Below are positions 44,368 through 52,084 of a stretch of DNA of 64,000 bases, piece after piece. The stretch covers positions 22,499 to 86,498 of the forward strand of contig CALBAX010000120.1 in the NCBI GenBank assembly GCA_937926875.1, read 5' to 3'. Numbering within the stretch: position 1 is the stretch's first letter; every line of letters begins with the position of its first letter. This stretch comes from an uncultured Desulfovibrio sp. (GTDB lineage Bacteria > Desulfobacterota > Desulfovibrionia > Desulfovibrionales > Desulfovibrionaceae). The notes beneath the pieces were generated by a model. That model was not told the DNA's origin. It saw only the letters and a program-made list of their open reading frames with translations, and made no database searches. A program made the position numbers and the translations under genes.

Positions 44368-44970
44368 ATGACAGACATCATCCCCCAGCATCCCTTGCCG
44401 TTGTGCATCCTTTGTTCCAGCATCACCGGCAATACCCGTTCTTTGGCCGAAGCCCTTGCCGGAGCCACCGGTGCGCCCGTGTTCCCCGCAGGGCGTCCGC
44501 CCCTGCTCGATCATGCCGGGACGTTGCTCCTGGGCTTCTGGGTGCGCCGGGGGCTGCCCGATGGCCGCAGCCTGCGCCTGTGGCAGGATATACGCGGCAG
44601 GCGCGTCTTTTTTTTCGGCACTCACGGCACGCGCCCCGGTTCGGAACATTCCCGCCAGTGTCTTGCGGCGGCCCGTCATCTGTTGCAGGACAACGGCAAC
44701 GAGGTGCTGGGCGGCTTTTTGTGCCAGGGCCGCGTCAATCCCCGCCTGGTGGCTCTGGCGGGCAAGCCGGGCCACCATCCCATGACGCCCGCCCGGGCGG
44801 CCCGTCTGGCCGAGGCCGCCCGCCATCCTGACGGGGCGGACCGCCAGGCGCTTTTGCGCTGCTGGGATCGCTGCCGCCAGGGCCTGCCCCTGCCCGGGGC
44901 CGATGCCGCCGGGGAGCTGGAAGACGGTCATTTCTTTGCCTGGTCTGCCGGGACAGGACGCTTGTCCTGA
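44368..44970 (+). CDS. Flavodoxin-like protein
   Basis: 200 residues. The N-terminal LCILCSSITGNTRSLAEAL is the FMN-phosphate loop of flavodoxins (S/T-x-T-G-N-T). A second FMN loop region reads FFFGTHGTRPGSEHS (about 88-102). C-terminal helices are rich in Arg and Cys. Likely an electron carrier or flavin-dependent reductase partner in the cytoplasm. No clear Shine-Dalgarno. An FMN-binding split-barrel gene follows 41 bp downstream. Confidence 0.8.
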   Translation: MTDIIPQHPLPLCILCSSITGNTRSLAEALAGATGAPVFPAGRPPLLDHAGTLLLGFWVRRGLPDGRSLRLWQDIRGRRVFFFGTHGTRPGSEHSRQCLAAARHLLQDNGNEVLGGFLCQGRVNPRLVALAGKPGHHPMTPARAARLAEAARHPDGADRQALLRCWDRCRQGLPLPGADAAGELEDGHFFAWSAGTGRLS

Positions 44971-45011
44971 GCCTGCGGGCCCGTTATCCTGCAAGAGGAG
45001 GAGAGAACATC

Positions 45012-45491
45012 ATGGAAAAGATCGTCAGCCGCGTGGAACTGAGCGGGGATCCGGCCCTGCCCGGCGAGATCCTCAACAAGGCAGAATCGCTGTTCGTGGC
45101 TTTCCAGACCGGGGATTTCCCCTACGTACTGCCCTTCAACCATGTCTGGCTGGACGGGCGCATCTACATCCATTGTGCTTTCGAAGGGCGCAAGATCGAC
45201 GTGCTGCGCCGTGATGCCCGGGTGGGCTTTTCCACGGCGGTGGACGTGTGCATCGTCCGCGAAAGATCCACCACCCACTTCCGCAGTCTTTGCGGTACCG
45301 GCCGGGTGAGCGAAGTGAGCGATGCGGACGAGAAGCGCCGGGCCCTGGACGCCATCAGCCTGCGCTTCGACGCGCGCTGTCCGCGCCCCACGCCCGATGC
45401 CGCCCTGGCCCGGGTGAACATCCTGCGCATCGATGTGGAGAGCCTGACCTGCCGTCACAAGGACGGGTCGCGCCGCAAGGACAAGGAATAG
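45012..45491 (+). CDS. Pyridoxamine 5'-phosphate oxidase-like FMN-binding protein
   Basis: 159 residues, AGGAGGAG Shine-Dalgarno. Split-barrel fold: AESLFVAFQTGDFPYVLPFNHVWLDGRIYIHCAFEGRKIDVLRRDARVGFST, then VRERSTTHFRSLCGTGRV. This is the NimA/nitroimidazole-reductase-like subgroup of the family, of about 150-160 residues, which binds FMN or heme. Activity unknown. The adjacent flavodoxin-like gene makes an FMN-based redox pair plausible. Confidence 0.85.
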   Translation: MEKIVSRVELSGDPALPGEILNKAESLFVAFQTGDFPYVLPFNHVWLDGRIYIHCAFEGRKIDVLRRDARVGFSTAVDVCIVRERSTTHFRSLCGTGRVSEVSDADEKRRALDAISLRFDARCPRPTPDAALARVNILRIDVESLTCRHKDGSRRKDKE

Positions 45492-45495
45492 AAAG

Positions 45496-45515
45496 TTTGT
45501 GCTTTTTGGCACAAA
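45496..45515. promoter_or_regulatory. Crp/Fnr-type palindrome upstream of uspA
   Basis: TTTGTGC-N6-GCACAAA, that is TGTG-N8-CACA, has the same geometry as the hcp operator. It lies about 190 bp upstream of the usp start. Confidence 0.55.
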
Positions 45516-45549
45516 TTGGAGAAAAGGCCTTGTCTTGTGCGGAGAAAAT

Positions 45550-45631
45550 CCTTACATTGAGGTTGTAAGGGAAAAAAAGGCTGCGCCGGCTCTGGAGCCG
45601 ACGAGGAAAGGACCATCCCCCCTTTCCTGAT
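45550..45631 (+). promoter_or_regulatory. Structured leader of uspA
   Basis: Three more inverted repeats precede the gene: CCTTACA-N7-TGTAAGG (45550-45570), CGGCTC-TG-GAGCCG (45587-45600) and AGGAAAGG/CCTTTCCT (about 45604-45631). They could be operators or a folded 5' UTR. Confidence 0.45.
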
Positions 45632-45687
45632 GGAACCGGATTTTCAACATTTTACTTCTGTCCGTTTGGGCGGTAATGGAGCGTACC

Positions 45688-46131
45688 ATGAAGGAAATCA
45701 AGAAGATTCTTTGCGCGGTTGACCTTTCCGAACACAGCGCGGCCGTGGCAGAGTACGCCACCATGCTGGCCAAGGGCCTGGGGGCCAGCATCATCGTCGT
45801 CTACACGGCTCCCTCGCTGAGCCAGTATGTGGGCTTCCATGTGCCGCCCAACACCATCGAAAACTTCGTGGGCGAGATCGTTTCCGGCGCTGAAAAGTCC
45901 ATGGACGCTTTCGTGGCCGAGAACTTCCCCGGCGTGGAAGCCAAGGGGCAGGTGCTCATCGGCTACGCCGCTGAAGAGATCCTGACCCGTGCCAATGACG
46001 AAGGCGCCGACCTCATCGTCATGGGTACCCATGGCCGCAAGGGCATCGACCGCATCCTCTTCGGCTCCGTGGCTGAAAAGGTCGTCAAGAACGCGTCCAT
46101 GCCTGTACTGACCGTTCGCCCCAACAGGTAA
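45688..46131 (+). CDS. uspA: Universal stress protein
   Basis: 147 residues from ATG 45688 (GGAG at 6 nt); an ATG 12 bp upstream is possible but has a poorer Shine-Dalgarno. The N-terminal KKILCAVDLSEHSAAVAEYA and the C-terminal GTHGRKGIDRILFGSVAEKVVKNASMPVLTV match the ATP-binding motif G-x2-G-x9-G-S. Cytoplasmic dimer that binds ATP. Isolated gene between a structured leader and a strong terminator. Confidence 0.92.
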   Translation: MKEIKKILCAVDLSEHSAAVAEYATMLAKGLGASIIVVYTAPSLSQYVGFHVPPNTIENFVGEIVSGAEKSMDAFVAENFPGVEAKGQVLIGYAAEEILTRANDEGADLIVMGTHGRKGIDRILFGSVAEKVVKNASMPVLTVRPNR

Positions 46132-46166
46132 GTCCCGGCCGGACCGGGAACTGACAACGGTTTCTC

Positions 46167-46196
46167 GGGCCGCCGCACTTGCGGCGGCCCTTTTTT
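46167..46196 (+). terminator. Terminator of uspA
   Basis: GGGCCGCCGC-ACTT-GCGGCGGCCC followed by six T's. Confidence 0.92.
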
Positions 46197-46215
46197 CTTT
46201 GCATCTGGAGTCTGT

Positions 46216-47355
46216 ATGTACACCTGCGCCGTGCGCCCGGAAATAGCCGCCCTGAGCGCCTATGTTCCCGGCATGTCCATTGCCGAAATTCAGGAGAAAT
46301 ACGGCCTGTCCAAGGTCGTCAAAATGGCCAGCAACGAGAATCCCCTCGGTGTCTCTCCCCTGGTGAAGGAGGCCCTGGGCCTGCACGCCGGGACAGCCTT
46401 CCGCTATCCCCAGGGCGGCAACCCCCGCCTGGTGGCGGCCCTGGCCCGCACGCACGGCGTCAGCCCCGACCAGGTGGTGGTGGGCAACGGCTCGGACGAG
46501 ATCATCGACATGCTGATCCGCATGCTCCTGGTTCCGGGCAAGCATTCCGTGGTCTGCTTCGAGCCCTGCTTCAGCATCTATCCCATCCAGGCGCAGGTCT
46601 GCGGCGTGGAAGTGCGCCGCCACCCCCTCAACCCGGATTTCAGCTTCGACCTCGACGCGCTCTTCGCCCTGGTGGACGATGACACCCGTCTGGTCTTCGT
46701 GACCACGCCGGACAACCCCTCCGGCTACTGCCCGCCGCTGGCCGACGTGCGCCGTCTGGCGCAGCGCCTTGGCGAGCGCTTCCCCCACTGCCTGCTGGTG
46801 GTGGACGAGGCCTACATGGACTTTGCGGGCGACAGCCCCGAGGACGAGGCCCGCTTCTCCCTGCTGGCCTCGGGTGACATCCCGGACAACGTGGCCATCA
46901 TGCGCACCTTCTCCAAAAGCTACGGCCTGGCCGGGCTGCGCCTGGGCTACGGCGTCCTGCCGGCCGAGCTGGCCCAGTATTACTGGCGGGCCCGCCTGCC
47001 CTTCTCGGTCAACATCCTGGCCGAAGAGGCCGGTATCGCCGTCCTGCAGGACAGCACCTTCCGGGCCGCCACGCTGGCATGCGTGCGTGCCGGTCGCCGC
47101 CGTCTGACCGAGGGCCTGCGCGCCCTGGGCTGCACGGTGTGGCCCAGCGCCGCCAACTTCATCATGATGCAGCTGCCCGAAGGCTGCGGCACGGCGGCGG
47201 CCTGCTTCGAGGCCCTGCTGCGGCGCGGCATCATCATCCGGCCGCTCAAGAGCTACAGCCTGCCCGAACACCTGCGCGTGAGCGTGGGCAGCGATGAAGA
47301 GAACACGGCCTTCCTTGAGGCCATGGCGCAGTGGATGCGGGAGGTACGGGCATGA
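46216..47355 (+). CDS. hisC: Histidinol-phosphate aminotransferase
   Basis: 379 residues, GGAG Shine-Dalgarno at 6 nt. Fold-type I PLP enzyme: KMASNENPLG near the start, GNGSDEIIDML, TPDNPSGYC, VDEAYMDF, and the PLP-Lys motif MRTFSKSYGLAGLRLGYG (Lys near 234). Converts imidazole-acetol phosphate to histidinol phosphate in histidine synthesis. Its stop overlaps the cmk start (ATGA), so the two are translationally coupled, although their pathways differ. Confidence 0.93.
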   Translation: MYTCAVRPEIAALSAYVPGMSIAEIQEKYGLSKVVKMASNENPLGVSPLVKEALGLHAGTAFRYPQGGNPRLVAALARTHGVSPDQVVVGNGSDEIIDMLIRMLLVPGKHSVVCFEPCFSIYPIQAQVCGVEVRRHPLNPDFSFDLDALFALVDDDTRLVFVTTPDNPSGYCPPLADVRRLAQRLGERFPHCLLVVDEAYMDFAGDSPEDEARFSLLASGDIPDNVAIMRTFSKSYGLAGLRLGYGVLPAELAQYYWRARLPFSVNILAEEAGIAVLQDSTFRAATLACVRAGRRRLTEGLRALGCTVWPSAANFIMMQLPEGCGTAAACFEALLRRGIIIRPLKSYSLPEHLRVSVGSDEENTAFLEAMAQWMREVRA

Positions 47356-48044
47356 AGACGACCCTGCCTGTGGTGACCCTGGACGGCCCGGCCGGTGTGG
47401 GCAAGACCACGCTGGCCCAGCAGCTGGCCGAGAGCCTGCACGTGGCCTATCTGGACACCGGCGCCATGTTCCGTTGCCTGGCCCTCAAGCTGGGCCCCGG
47501 CGCGGAGACCCTGCCCGAAGAGGAATTGCGCGAGAAGTGCCGCCAGTGGACCTTCAGCCTGTCCGGCAAGGGACGGGCTTCCACGGTGTGCTGCAACGGT
47601 GTGCCCATCCGCGGCGAAGTGCGCACCGAACAGGTGGGCATGCTGGCCGCCCGCATCGCCACGGTGCCCGTGGTGCGCGAGGTGCTGCGCGAGGCCCAGC
47701 GGGCCATGGGCGAAGCCACGCCGCTGGTGGTGGAAGGCCGCGACATGGGCACGGTGGTCTTCCCTGACGCCCGTTTCAAATTCTTTCTGGATGCTTCGCC
47801 CGAAGTGCGCGCCCTGCGCCGTCTGCGCGACCTGGCCGCCCGCGGGGTGGAAGCCGATCTGGTGACGCTGACCGAGCAGATCCGCCAGCGTGACTCCCTG
47901 GACCGCAACCGGGCCGTGGCGCCCCTGCGCCCCGCTGCCGATGCCGTCATCGTGGATACCTCGGAACTGGACATCGCCGGTGTGCTGGGCGTGCTGGTGC
48001 ATCGCATCAGCGTGCATGAAGGCAGCGTGACCCTGCTGCCGTAG
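47352..48044 (+). CDS. cmk: Cytidylate kinase
   Basis: 230 residues from the ATG overlapping the hisC stop. Walker A GPAGVGKTTLAQ (residues 13-20 region), YLDTGAMFRCLAL (substrate loop), VEGRDMGTVVFPDARFKFFLDAS and the RQRDSLDRNRAVAPLRPAADAVIVDTS lid. Phosphorylates CMP/dCMP with ATP. Usual length (about 225). Followed by a strong terminator. Confidence 0.93.
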   Translation: MKTTLPVVTLDGPAGVGKTTLAQQLAESLHVAYLDTGAMFRCLALKLGPGAETLPEEELREKCRQWTFSLSGKGRASTVCCNGVPIRGEVRTEQVGMLAARIATVPVVREVLREAQRAMGEATPLVVEGRDMGTVVFPDARFKFFLDASPEVRALRRLRDLAARGVEADLVTLTEQIRQRDSLDRNRAVAPLRPAADAVIVDTSELDIAGVLGVLVHRISVHEGSVTLLP

Positions 48045-48075
48045 TCGGGGACGGCAAACATCATATGGCAAGATG

Positions 48076-48116
48076 ACGGGCCGGAAGGGATCTCCCTTCC
48101 GGCCCGTTTGCATTTT
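48076..48116 (+). terminator. Terminator of hisC-cmk
   Basis: A 15-bp ACGGGCCGGAAGGGA/TCCCTTCCGGCCCGT stem with a minimal loop, then TTTGCATTTTT. Confidence 0.9.
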
Positions 48117-48409
48117 TGGCGACCGGAGAGAATGCGGGAGGCGGAATCGGACATCTTCCCGGATGGGAGCCGCTCTGGCCGGAGCGCAAGAGGGGGCCGC
48201 ACGGCAGGGGCTCCGGGGGAGGCTGGGCAGACTCCAGTCTTTTTTATCCCGTTGGAGCATCTGGTGAGGCGGGATGCCGGGAAAGGCCTCCCGCGCGGCT
48301 TCGCGGTGCAGGGGAAAGACGCGTTGTGCCAGGGGGGAGACAGAAGAGGGGGCCTCTCTGCCGGAGCAGGAAGTCCCCCCCAAAAATCAGCCTGTGGCGC
48401 GGATGCCGT
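48117..48409. other. Convergent intergenic region, nothing recognised
   Basis: This lies between the convergent ends of cmk and pstA. It is GC-rich without a convincing ORF, RNA or T-rich terminator for pstA. Confidence 0.5.
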
Positions 48410-49285
48410 CTAGGCGTGGTGGCGGCGCTGCAGGTGGTCGCGCAGGATGATGGCCAGCAGGTTCATGCCCAGCACCAGCAGGATGAGGACCAGGCCCGTG
48501 CCGTACTGGAGCGGGCGGGTCTTCTCGATGTCCGTACCGGCGGTGGCCAGCACGTACATGTGGTAGGGCAGGGCCATGACCGAGCTGAAGATGGAGTCCG
48601 GGTTCTTGGGCGTATAGAAGACCGCGGCGGTGAACATGATGGCGGCCGTTTCACCGGCGGCGCGGGCCACGCCCAGGATGGCGCCGGTGAGCATGCCCGG
48701 CATGGCGCAGGGCAGGACCACGCGGGCGATGGTCTGGGCCTTGCCGGCGCCCAGGGCCAGGGAGGCCTGACGGTAGGTGTCGGGCACGGAGCGCAGGCTC
48801 TCCTCGGCGGTGCTGATGATCACGGGCAGGGTCAGCACGGCCAGGGTCAGGATGCCGGACAGGATGCTGACGCCCATGCCGCAGAAGGTCACGAAGAACG
48901 AGAGCCCGAACAGGCCAAAGACCACCGAGGGCACCCCGGCCAGGTTGTTGACCCCCAGGCGTACCATGCGGGCGAAGGGGGTGTTGCCCGCGTATTCATG
49001 CAGGTAGACGGCCGTGGCCACCCCCAGCGGGAAGGCCAGCAGCAGGGAGCCCAGGGCCAGGATGGCCGTGCCCACGATGCAGGGCAGGATGCCGCCGGCG
49101 GTCATCATCTCGCGGGGCGGCGTGGAGAGGAATTCCCAGCTGAGGGCGGGCAGGCCCTGCACCAGCAGGAAGAGGCAGATGGCCACCAGCAGGATGACGT
49201 TGAAGGCGGCCACCAGCCGCAGGGTGCCGAGCATGGCGCCCTGGACGAGCAGGCGGCGGCGCGGATCGGGTGTCGCAAGAGGCAT
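48410..49285 (-). CDS. pstA: Phosphate ABC transporter permease PstA
   Basis: 291 residues, AAGGAG Shine-Dalgarno overlapping the end of pstC. Six helices of the type I ABC permease, with the EAA loop STAEESLRSVPDTYRQASLALGAGKAQTI (about 160-188). The ending YGTGLVLILLVLGMNLLAIILRDHLQRR is typical of PstA. Inner-membrane partner of PstC in high-affinity phosphate uptake. Confidence 0.95.
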   Translation of the reverse strand: MPLATPDPRRRLLVQGAMLGTLRLVAAFNVILLVAICLFLLVQGLPALSWEFLSTPPREMMTAGGILPCIVGTAILALGSLLLAFPLGVATAVYLHEYAGNTPFARMVRLGVNNLAGVPSVVFGLFGLSFFVTFCGMGVSILSGILTLAVLTLPVIISTAEESLRSVPDTYRQASLALGAGKAQTIARVVLPCAMPGMLTGAILGVARAAGETAAIMFTAAVFYTPKNPDSIFSSVMALPYHMYVLATAGTDIEKTRPLQYGTGLVLILLVLGMNLLAIILRDHLQRRHHA

Positions 49286-49296
49286 GGAAGGGCTCC

Positions 49297-50184
49297 TTAA
49301 AGGCTGGCCGAGCCCACCTGGCGGTGTTTTTCGGCGATGCGGGAAGCGATCATGTTGAATGCCAGCGTCATCAGGAACAGGACGATGCCTGTGGCGAACA
49401 GGGCGTAGTAATGGTCGCTGCGGAAGGGGGCTTCAGCCATTTCGGCGGCGATGGAGGCGGGCATGGGCCGCACGGGATCCAGCAGGGACTGGGGCAGCAT
49501 GGCCGCCCCGCCGGCCGCCATGAGCACCACCATGGTCTCGCCCATGGCGCGGGACATGCCCAGCATGATGGCCGTGCCGATGCCGGACAGGGCCGCGGGC
49601 ACCACCACGCGCACGATGGTCTCCCAGCGGGTGGCGCCCAGCGCCAGGGAGGCTTCGCGCAGGGAGCGGGGCACGGCGCGCAGGGCGTCCTCGGAGACGG
49701 AACAGATGGTGGGCAGGCTCATGATGGCCAGCACCAGCGAGGCATTGAGCAGGTTGAGGCCCGTGGCGGCGCCCAGCACGTCCTGGAGGATGGGGGCCAG
49801 CACCACCATGCCCAGGAAGCCCAGCACCACCGAAGGCAGGGCCGCCAGCAGTTCCACGAAGGGCTTGATGACGCGGCGGGCGAAGGGCGGTGCGATCTCG
49901 GCCAGGTACACGGCCGTCATGACGCCCAGGGGCACGGCCAGCAGCGAGGAGAGCACGGTGACGGCCACGGAACCCACCAGCAGCGGGAAGATGCCGAACA
50001 GGCCGGGATCTTCCGTGGGGTACCAGAGGTCGCCCAGCAAAAAGTCCAGCGGGCCCACATGCCGGAACAGGGGCAGGCCTTCGGTGAACAGGAAGATGAC
50101 GATACCTGCCAGCGCCAGCAGGGACGAAGCCGCGATGGCGGTGAGGCAGATGCGGATGGCCCGCTCGCGGGAAGAGCTGAACAT
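49297..50184 (-). CDS. pstC: Phosphate ABC transporter permease PstC
   Basis: 295 residues from ATG 50184 (GGAG at 7 nt). An N-terminal helix (SLLALAGIVIFLFTEGLPLF) is followed by LLGDLWYPTEDPGLFGIFPLLVGS and the EAA loop SVSEDALRAVPRSLREASLALGATRWETI. The C-terminus is FNMIASRIAEKHRQ. Inner membrane; pairs with PstA. The pstA start follows 11 bp after the stop. Confidence 0.95.
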   Translation of the reverse strand: MFSSSRERAIRICLTAIAASSLLALAGIVIFLFTEGLPLFRHVGPLDFLLGDLWYPTEDPGLFGIFPLLVGSVAVTVLSSLLAVPLGVMTAVYLAEIAPPFARRVIKPFVELLAALPSVVLGFLGMVVLAPILQDVLGAATGLNLLNASLVLAIMSLPTICSVSEDALRAVPRSLREASLALGATRWETIVRVVVPAALSGIGTAIMLGMSRAMGETMVVLMAAGGAAMLPQSLLDPVRPMPASIAAEMAEAPFRSDHYYALFATGIVLFLMTLAFNMIASRIAEKHRQVGSASL

Positions 50185-50232
50185 GGTTTTCTCCGAAGGT
50201 TTCCTTGCGGGACGCGCCCGCTGGAGGAAGCG

Positions 50233-50307
50233 GGAAAAAAGCGGAAAAAGGGGAAAGGGAGGAGGTTGCCGGCATGGTCGGCCAGGCCGGCACGGCCCTT
50301 TCCCCTT
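50233..50307 (-). terminator. Attenuating terminator between pstS and pstC
   Basis: A 12-bp perfect stem AAGGGGAAAGGG/CCCTTTCCCCTT with an inner GCCGGC stem. On the minus strand it is followed by TTTTTCCGCTTTTTT. It would let PstS be made in excess over the permeases. Confidence 0.8.
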
Positions 50308-50372
50308 GCGGGGGACCGGGCAGAGGCACCGGAAGGAGAGGAGGGTGCCTGTCTGCCCGGGCGCTGCGGGGC

Positions 50373-51188
50373 TTAATGCTGCAGGGGGACGTAACCCACG
50401 GCCAGGACGTCCTTCTGGCCCTTGTCGGCGGCCAGCAGGTAGTCCACCAGCTTCTTCACGCCGCCCTTGGGATCGCCGTTGGTGAAGATGTAAAGTTCGC
50501 GGGCGATGGGCCATTCGCCGTCCAGGGCGGTCTTGGCGCTGGCGGCCACCTTGCCCACGGTCAGGCCCTTGACGCTCTTGTCAAGATAGCCCAGGCCGAT
50601 GTAGCCGATGGCATTCTTGTTCTTGGCCACGGCCTGCACCACGGTGCCGTTGGAGGCCTGCATCAGGGCGGCGGGGGTCACGCGTTCCTTCTTCATGACC
50701 AGTTCCTGCCAGGATTCAAAGGTACCGGAAGAGGTATCGCGGGAGATGACCACGATGGGGGCATCCTGGCCGCCCAGTTCCTTCCAGTTGCGCACCTTGC
50801 CGGCGTAGATGGAGGACAGCTGTTCCAGGGTCAGGTCCTTCACGGGGTTCTCGGGGTTGACCACGGGCACGATGGCGTCCACGGCCACGGCGACGCGCAC
50901 GGGCTTCACGCCCTTCTTTTCAGCGGCGGCGCGTTCCTTGTCCTTGATGTCGCGGGAGCTCATGGCCACGTCGCACTGCTTTTCGCCCAGGGCCTTGATG
51001 CCGTTGCCGGAACCGCCGCCGGAGATCACCAGCTTGATGTCGGGGTTGGCGGCCATGAAGGATTCGGCGGCCTTCTGCATGACGGGCAGCACGGTGGTGG
51101 AGCCGTTGACGACGATATCCTGGGCGTGGGCGGCCACGCTCAGACCCAGGGCGGCACAGGTAAGGACCAGAGTTTTGGCGAGATTCAT
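50373..51188 (-). CDS. pstS: Phosphate-binding periplasmic protein PstS
   Basis: 271 residues, AAGGAG Shine-Dalgarno. Signal peptide with AHA cut (about 22). The phosphate-site loops are visible: NGSTTVLPVM, SGGGSGNGIKAL, MSSRDIKDKE and SRDTSSGTFESW. Captures phosphate in the periplasm for PstCAB. First gene of the minus-strand pst operon, with a Pho-box-like site upstream and a strong stem-loop after it. Confidence 0.95.
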   Translation of the reverse strand: MNLAKTLVLTCAALGLSVAAHAQDIVVNGSTTVLPVMQKAAESFMAANPDIKLVISGGGSGNGIKALGEKQCDVAMSSRDIKDKERAAAEKKGVKPVRVAVAVDAIVPVVNPENPVKDLTLEQLSSIYAGKVRNWKELGGQDAPIVVISRDTSSGTFESWQELVMKKERVTPAALMQASNGTVVQAVAKNKNAIGYIGLGYLDKSVKGLTVGKVAASAKTALDGEWPIARELYIFTNGDPKGGVKKLVDYLLAADKGQKDVLAVGYVPLQH

Positions 51189-51263
51189 GATGGTGCTCCT
51201 TCAAAAGGAAAAAAGTGTTTGCTTCGGCTCGATCCCGAAGCACTTCCCTTTTCCTCAGGCTTT

Positions 51264-51281
51264 GTTACAGGAATGTGACGC
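51264..51281 (-). promoter_or_regulatory. Pho-box-like site of pstS
   Basis: On the minus strand GCGTCAC-ATTC-CTGTAAC, two 7-bp direct repeats with a 4-bp spacer as in PhoB sites. It lies about 80 bp upstream of pstS. Confidence 0.65.
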
Positions 51282-51328
51282 CTCGGCGAAGATGCGGAGA
51301 CACTTTGAAAACCGCGGTTTTTGCGGCC

Positions 51329-51346
51329 CTGTCACACAATTGTAAC
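51329..51346 (+). promoter_or_regulatory. Pho-box-like site of phoB
   Basis: CTGTCAC-ACAA-TTGTAAC, the 7-4-7 direct repeat of a PhoB box, lies about 65 bp upstream of phoB. Confidence 0.75.
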
Positions 51347-51408
51347 CTTTCGGGCGCATTGCTGGCGCATGGGAAAGGCACTACTTCTCCAAGGCAAAGG
51401 AAGGCTCC

Positions 51409-52083
51409 ATGCAACGCATACTTGTTATTGAAGACGAAAACGACATCCGCCAGCTGCTGCGCTTCAACCTTGAGCGCGAAGGCTTTGCGGTACTGGAAGC
51501 GGCCGACGGGCTGGGGGGGCTGCACATGGCGACCTCCGAGCTGCCCGACCTGGTGGTGCTGGACCTGATGCTGCCCGGCATGGACGGCTGCGATGTCTGC
51601 CGCAGGCTCAAGGCCCAGCCGGTCACGGCGGCCATCCCCGTGCTCATGCTCACGGCCCGTGGCGAGGAAGTGGACCGCATCGTGGGCCTGACCCTGGGGG
51701 CCGATGATTATGTGGTCAAACCTTTCAGCGTCCGTGAACTGGTGTTGCGCATCCGGGCCATCCTGCGCCGCGGCAGCCGCCCCGGCATGGGCACGGCCCT
51801 GTGCCGCGGTGCCCTGCTGCTGGATGTGGAGGCCCACCGCGTGACCCTGGACGGGCAGGAAGTGGCCCTGACGGCCACGGAGTTCCGTCTGCTGGAAGAC
51901 CTCATGCGGCATGCGGGCGCCGTGCGCACCCGCGAGCAGCTGCTCAACGCGGTCTGGGGATATTCGTTCGAAGGCTATGCCCGTACGGTGGACACGCATG
52001 TGCGCCGTCTGCGGGCCAAACTGGGTGAGGAAGCCGCCGCGCTCGAGACCGTGCGCGGCGTCGGTTACCGTTTGAGAGGCTGA
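51409..52083 (+). CDS. phoB: Phosphate regulon response regulator PhoB
   Basis: 224 residues, AAGGAAGG Shine-Dalgarno. Receiver domain with IEDENDIRQLL, Asp52 in VVLDLMLPGMDG, a conserved T and Lys (DDYVVKPF). A winged-helix OmpR/PhoB DNA-binding domain follows, with LTATEFRLLEDLM and RTVDTHVRRLRAKLG. Activates Pho-box promoters when phosphorylated by PhoR. First gene of phoB-phoR-pstB-phoU; phoR starts one base after its stop. Confidence 0.95.
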   Translation: MQRILVIEDENDIRQLLRFNLEREGFAVLEAADGLGGLHMATSELPDLVVLDLMLPGMDGCDVCRRLKAQPVTAAIPVLMLTARGEEVDRIVGLTLGADDYVVKPFSVRELVLRIRAILRRGSRPGMGTALCRGALLLDVEAHRVTLDGQEVALTATEFRLLEDLMRHAGAVRTREQLLNAVWGYSFEGYARTVDTHVRRLRAKLGEEAAALETVRGVGYRLRG

Positions 52084-52084
52084 G

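Noticed and set aside
45507..45522. TGGCAC resembling a -24 element upstream of uspA
   Set aside because: There is no TTGC at the -12 position; the bases belong to the TTTGTGC/GCACAAA palindrome.
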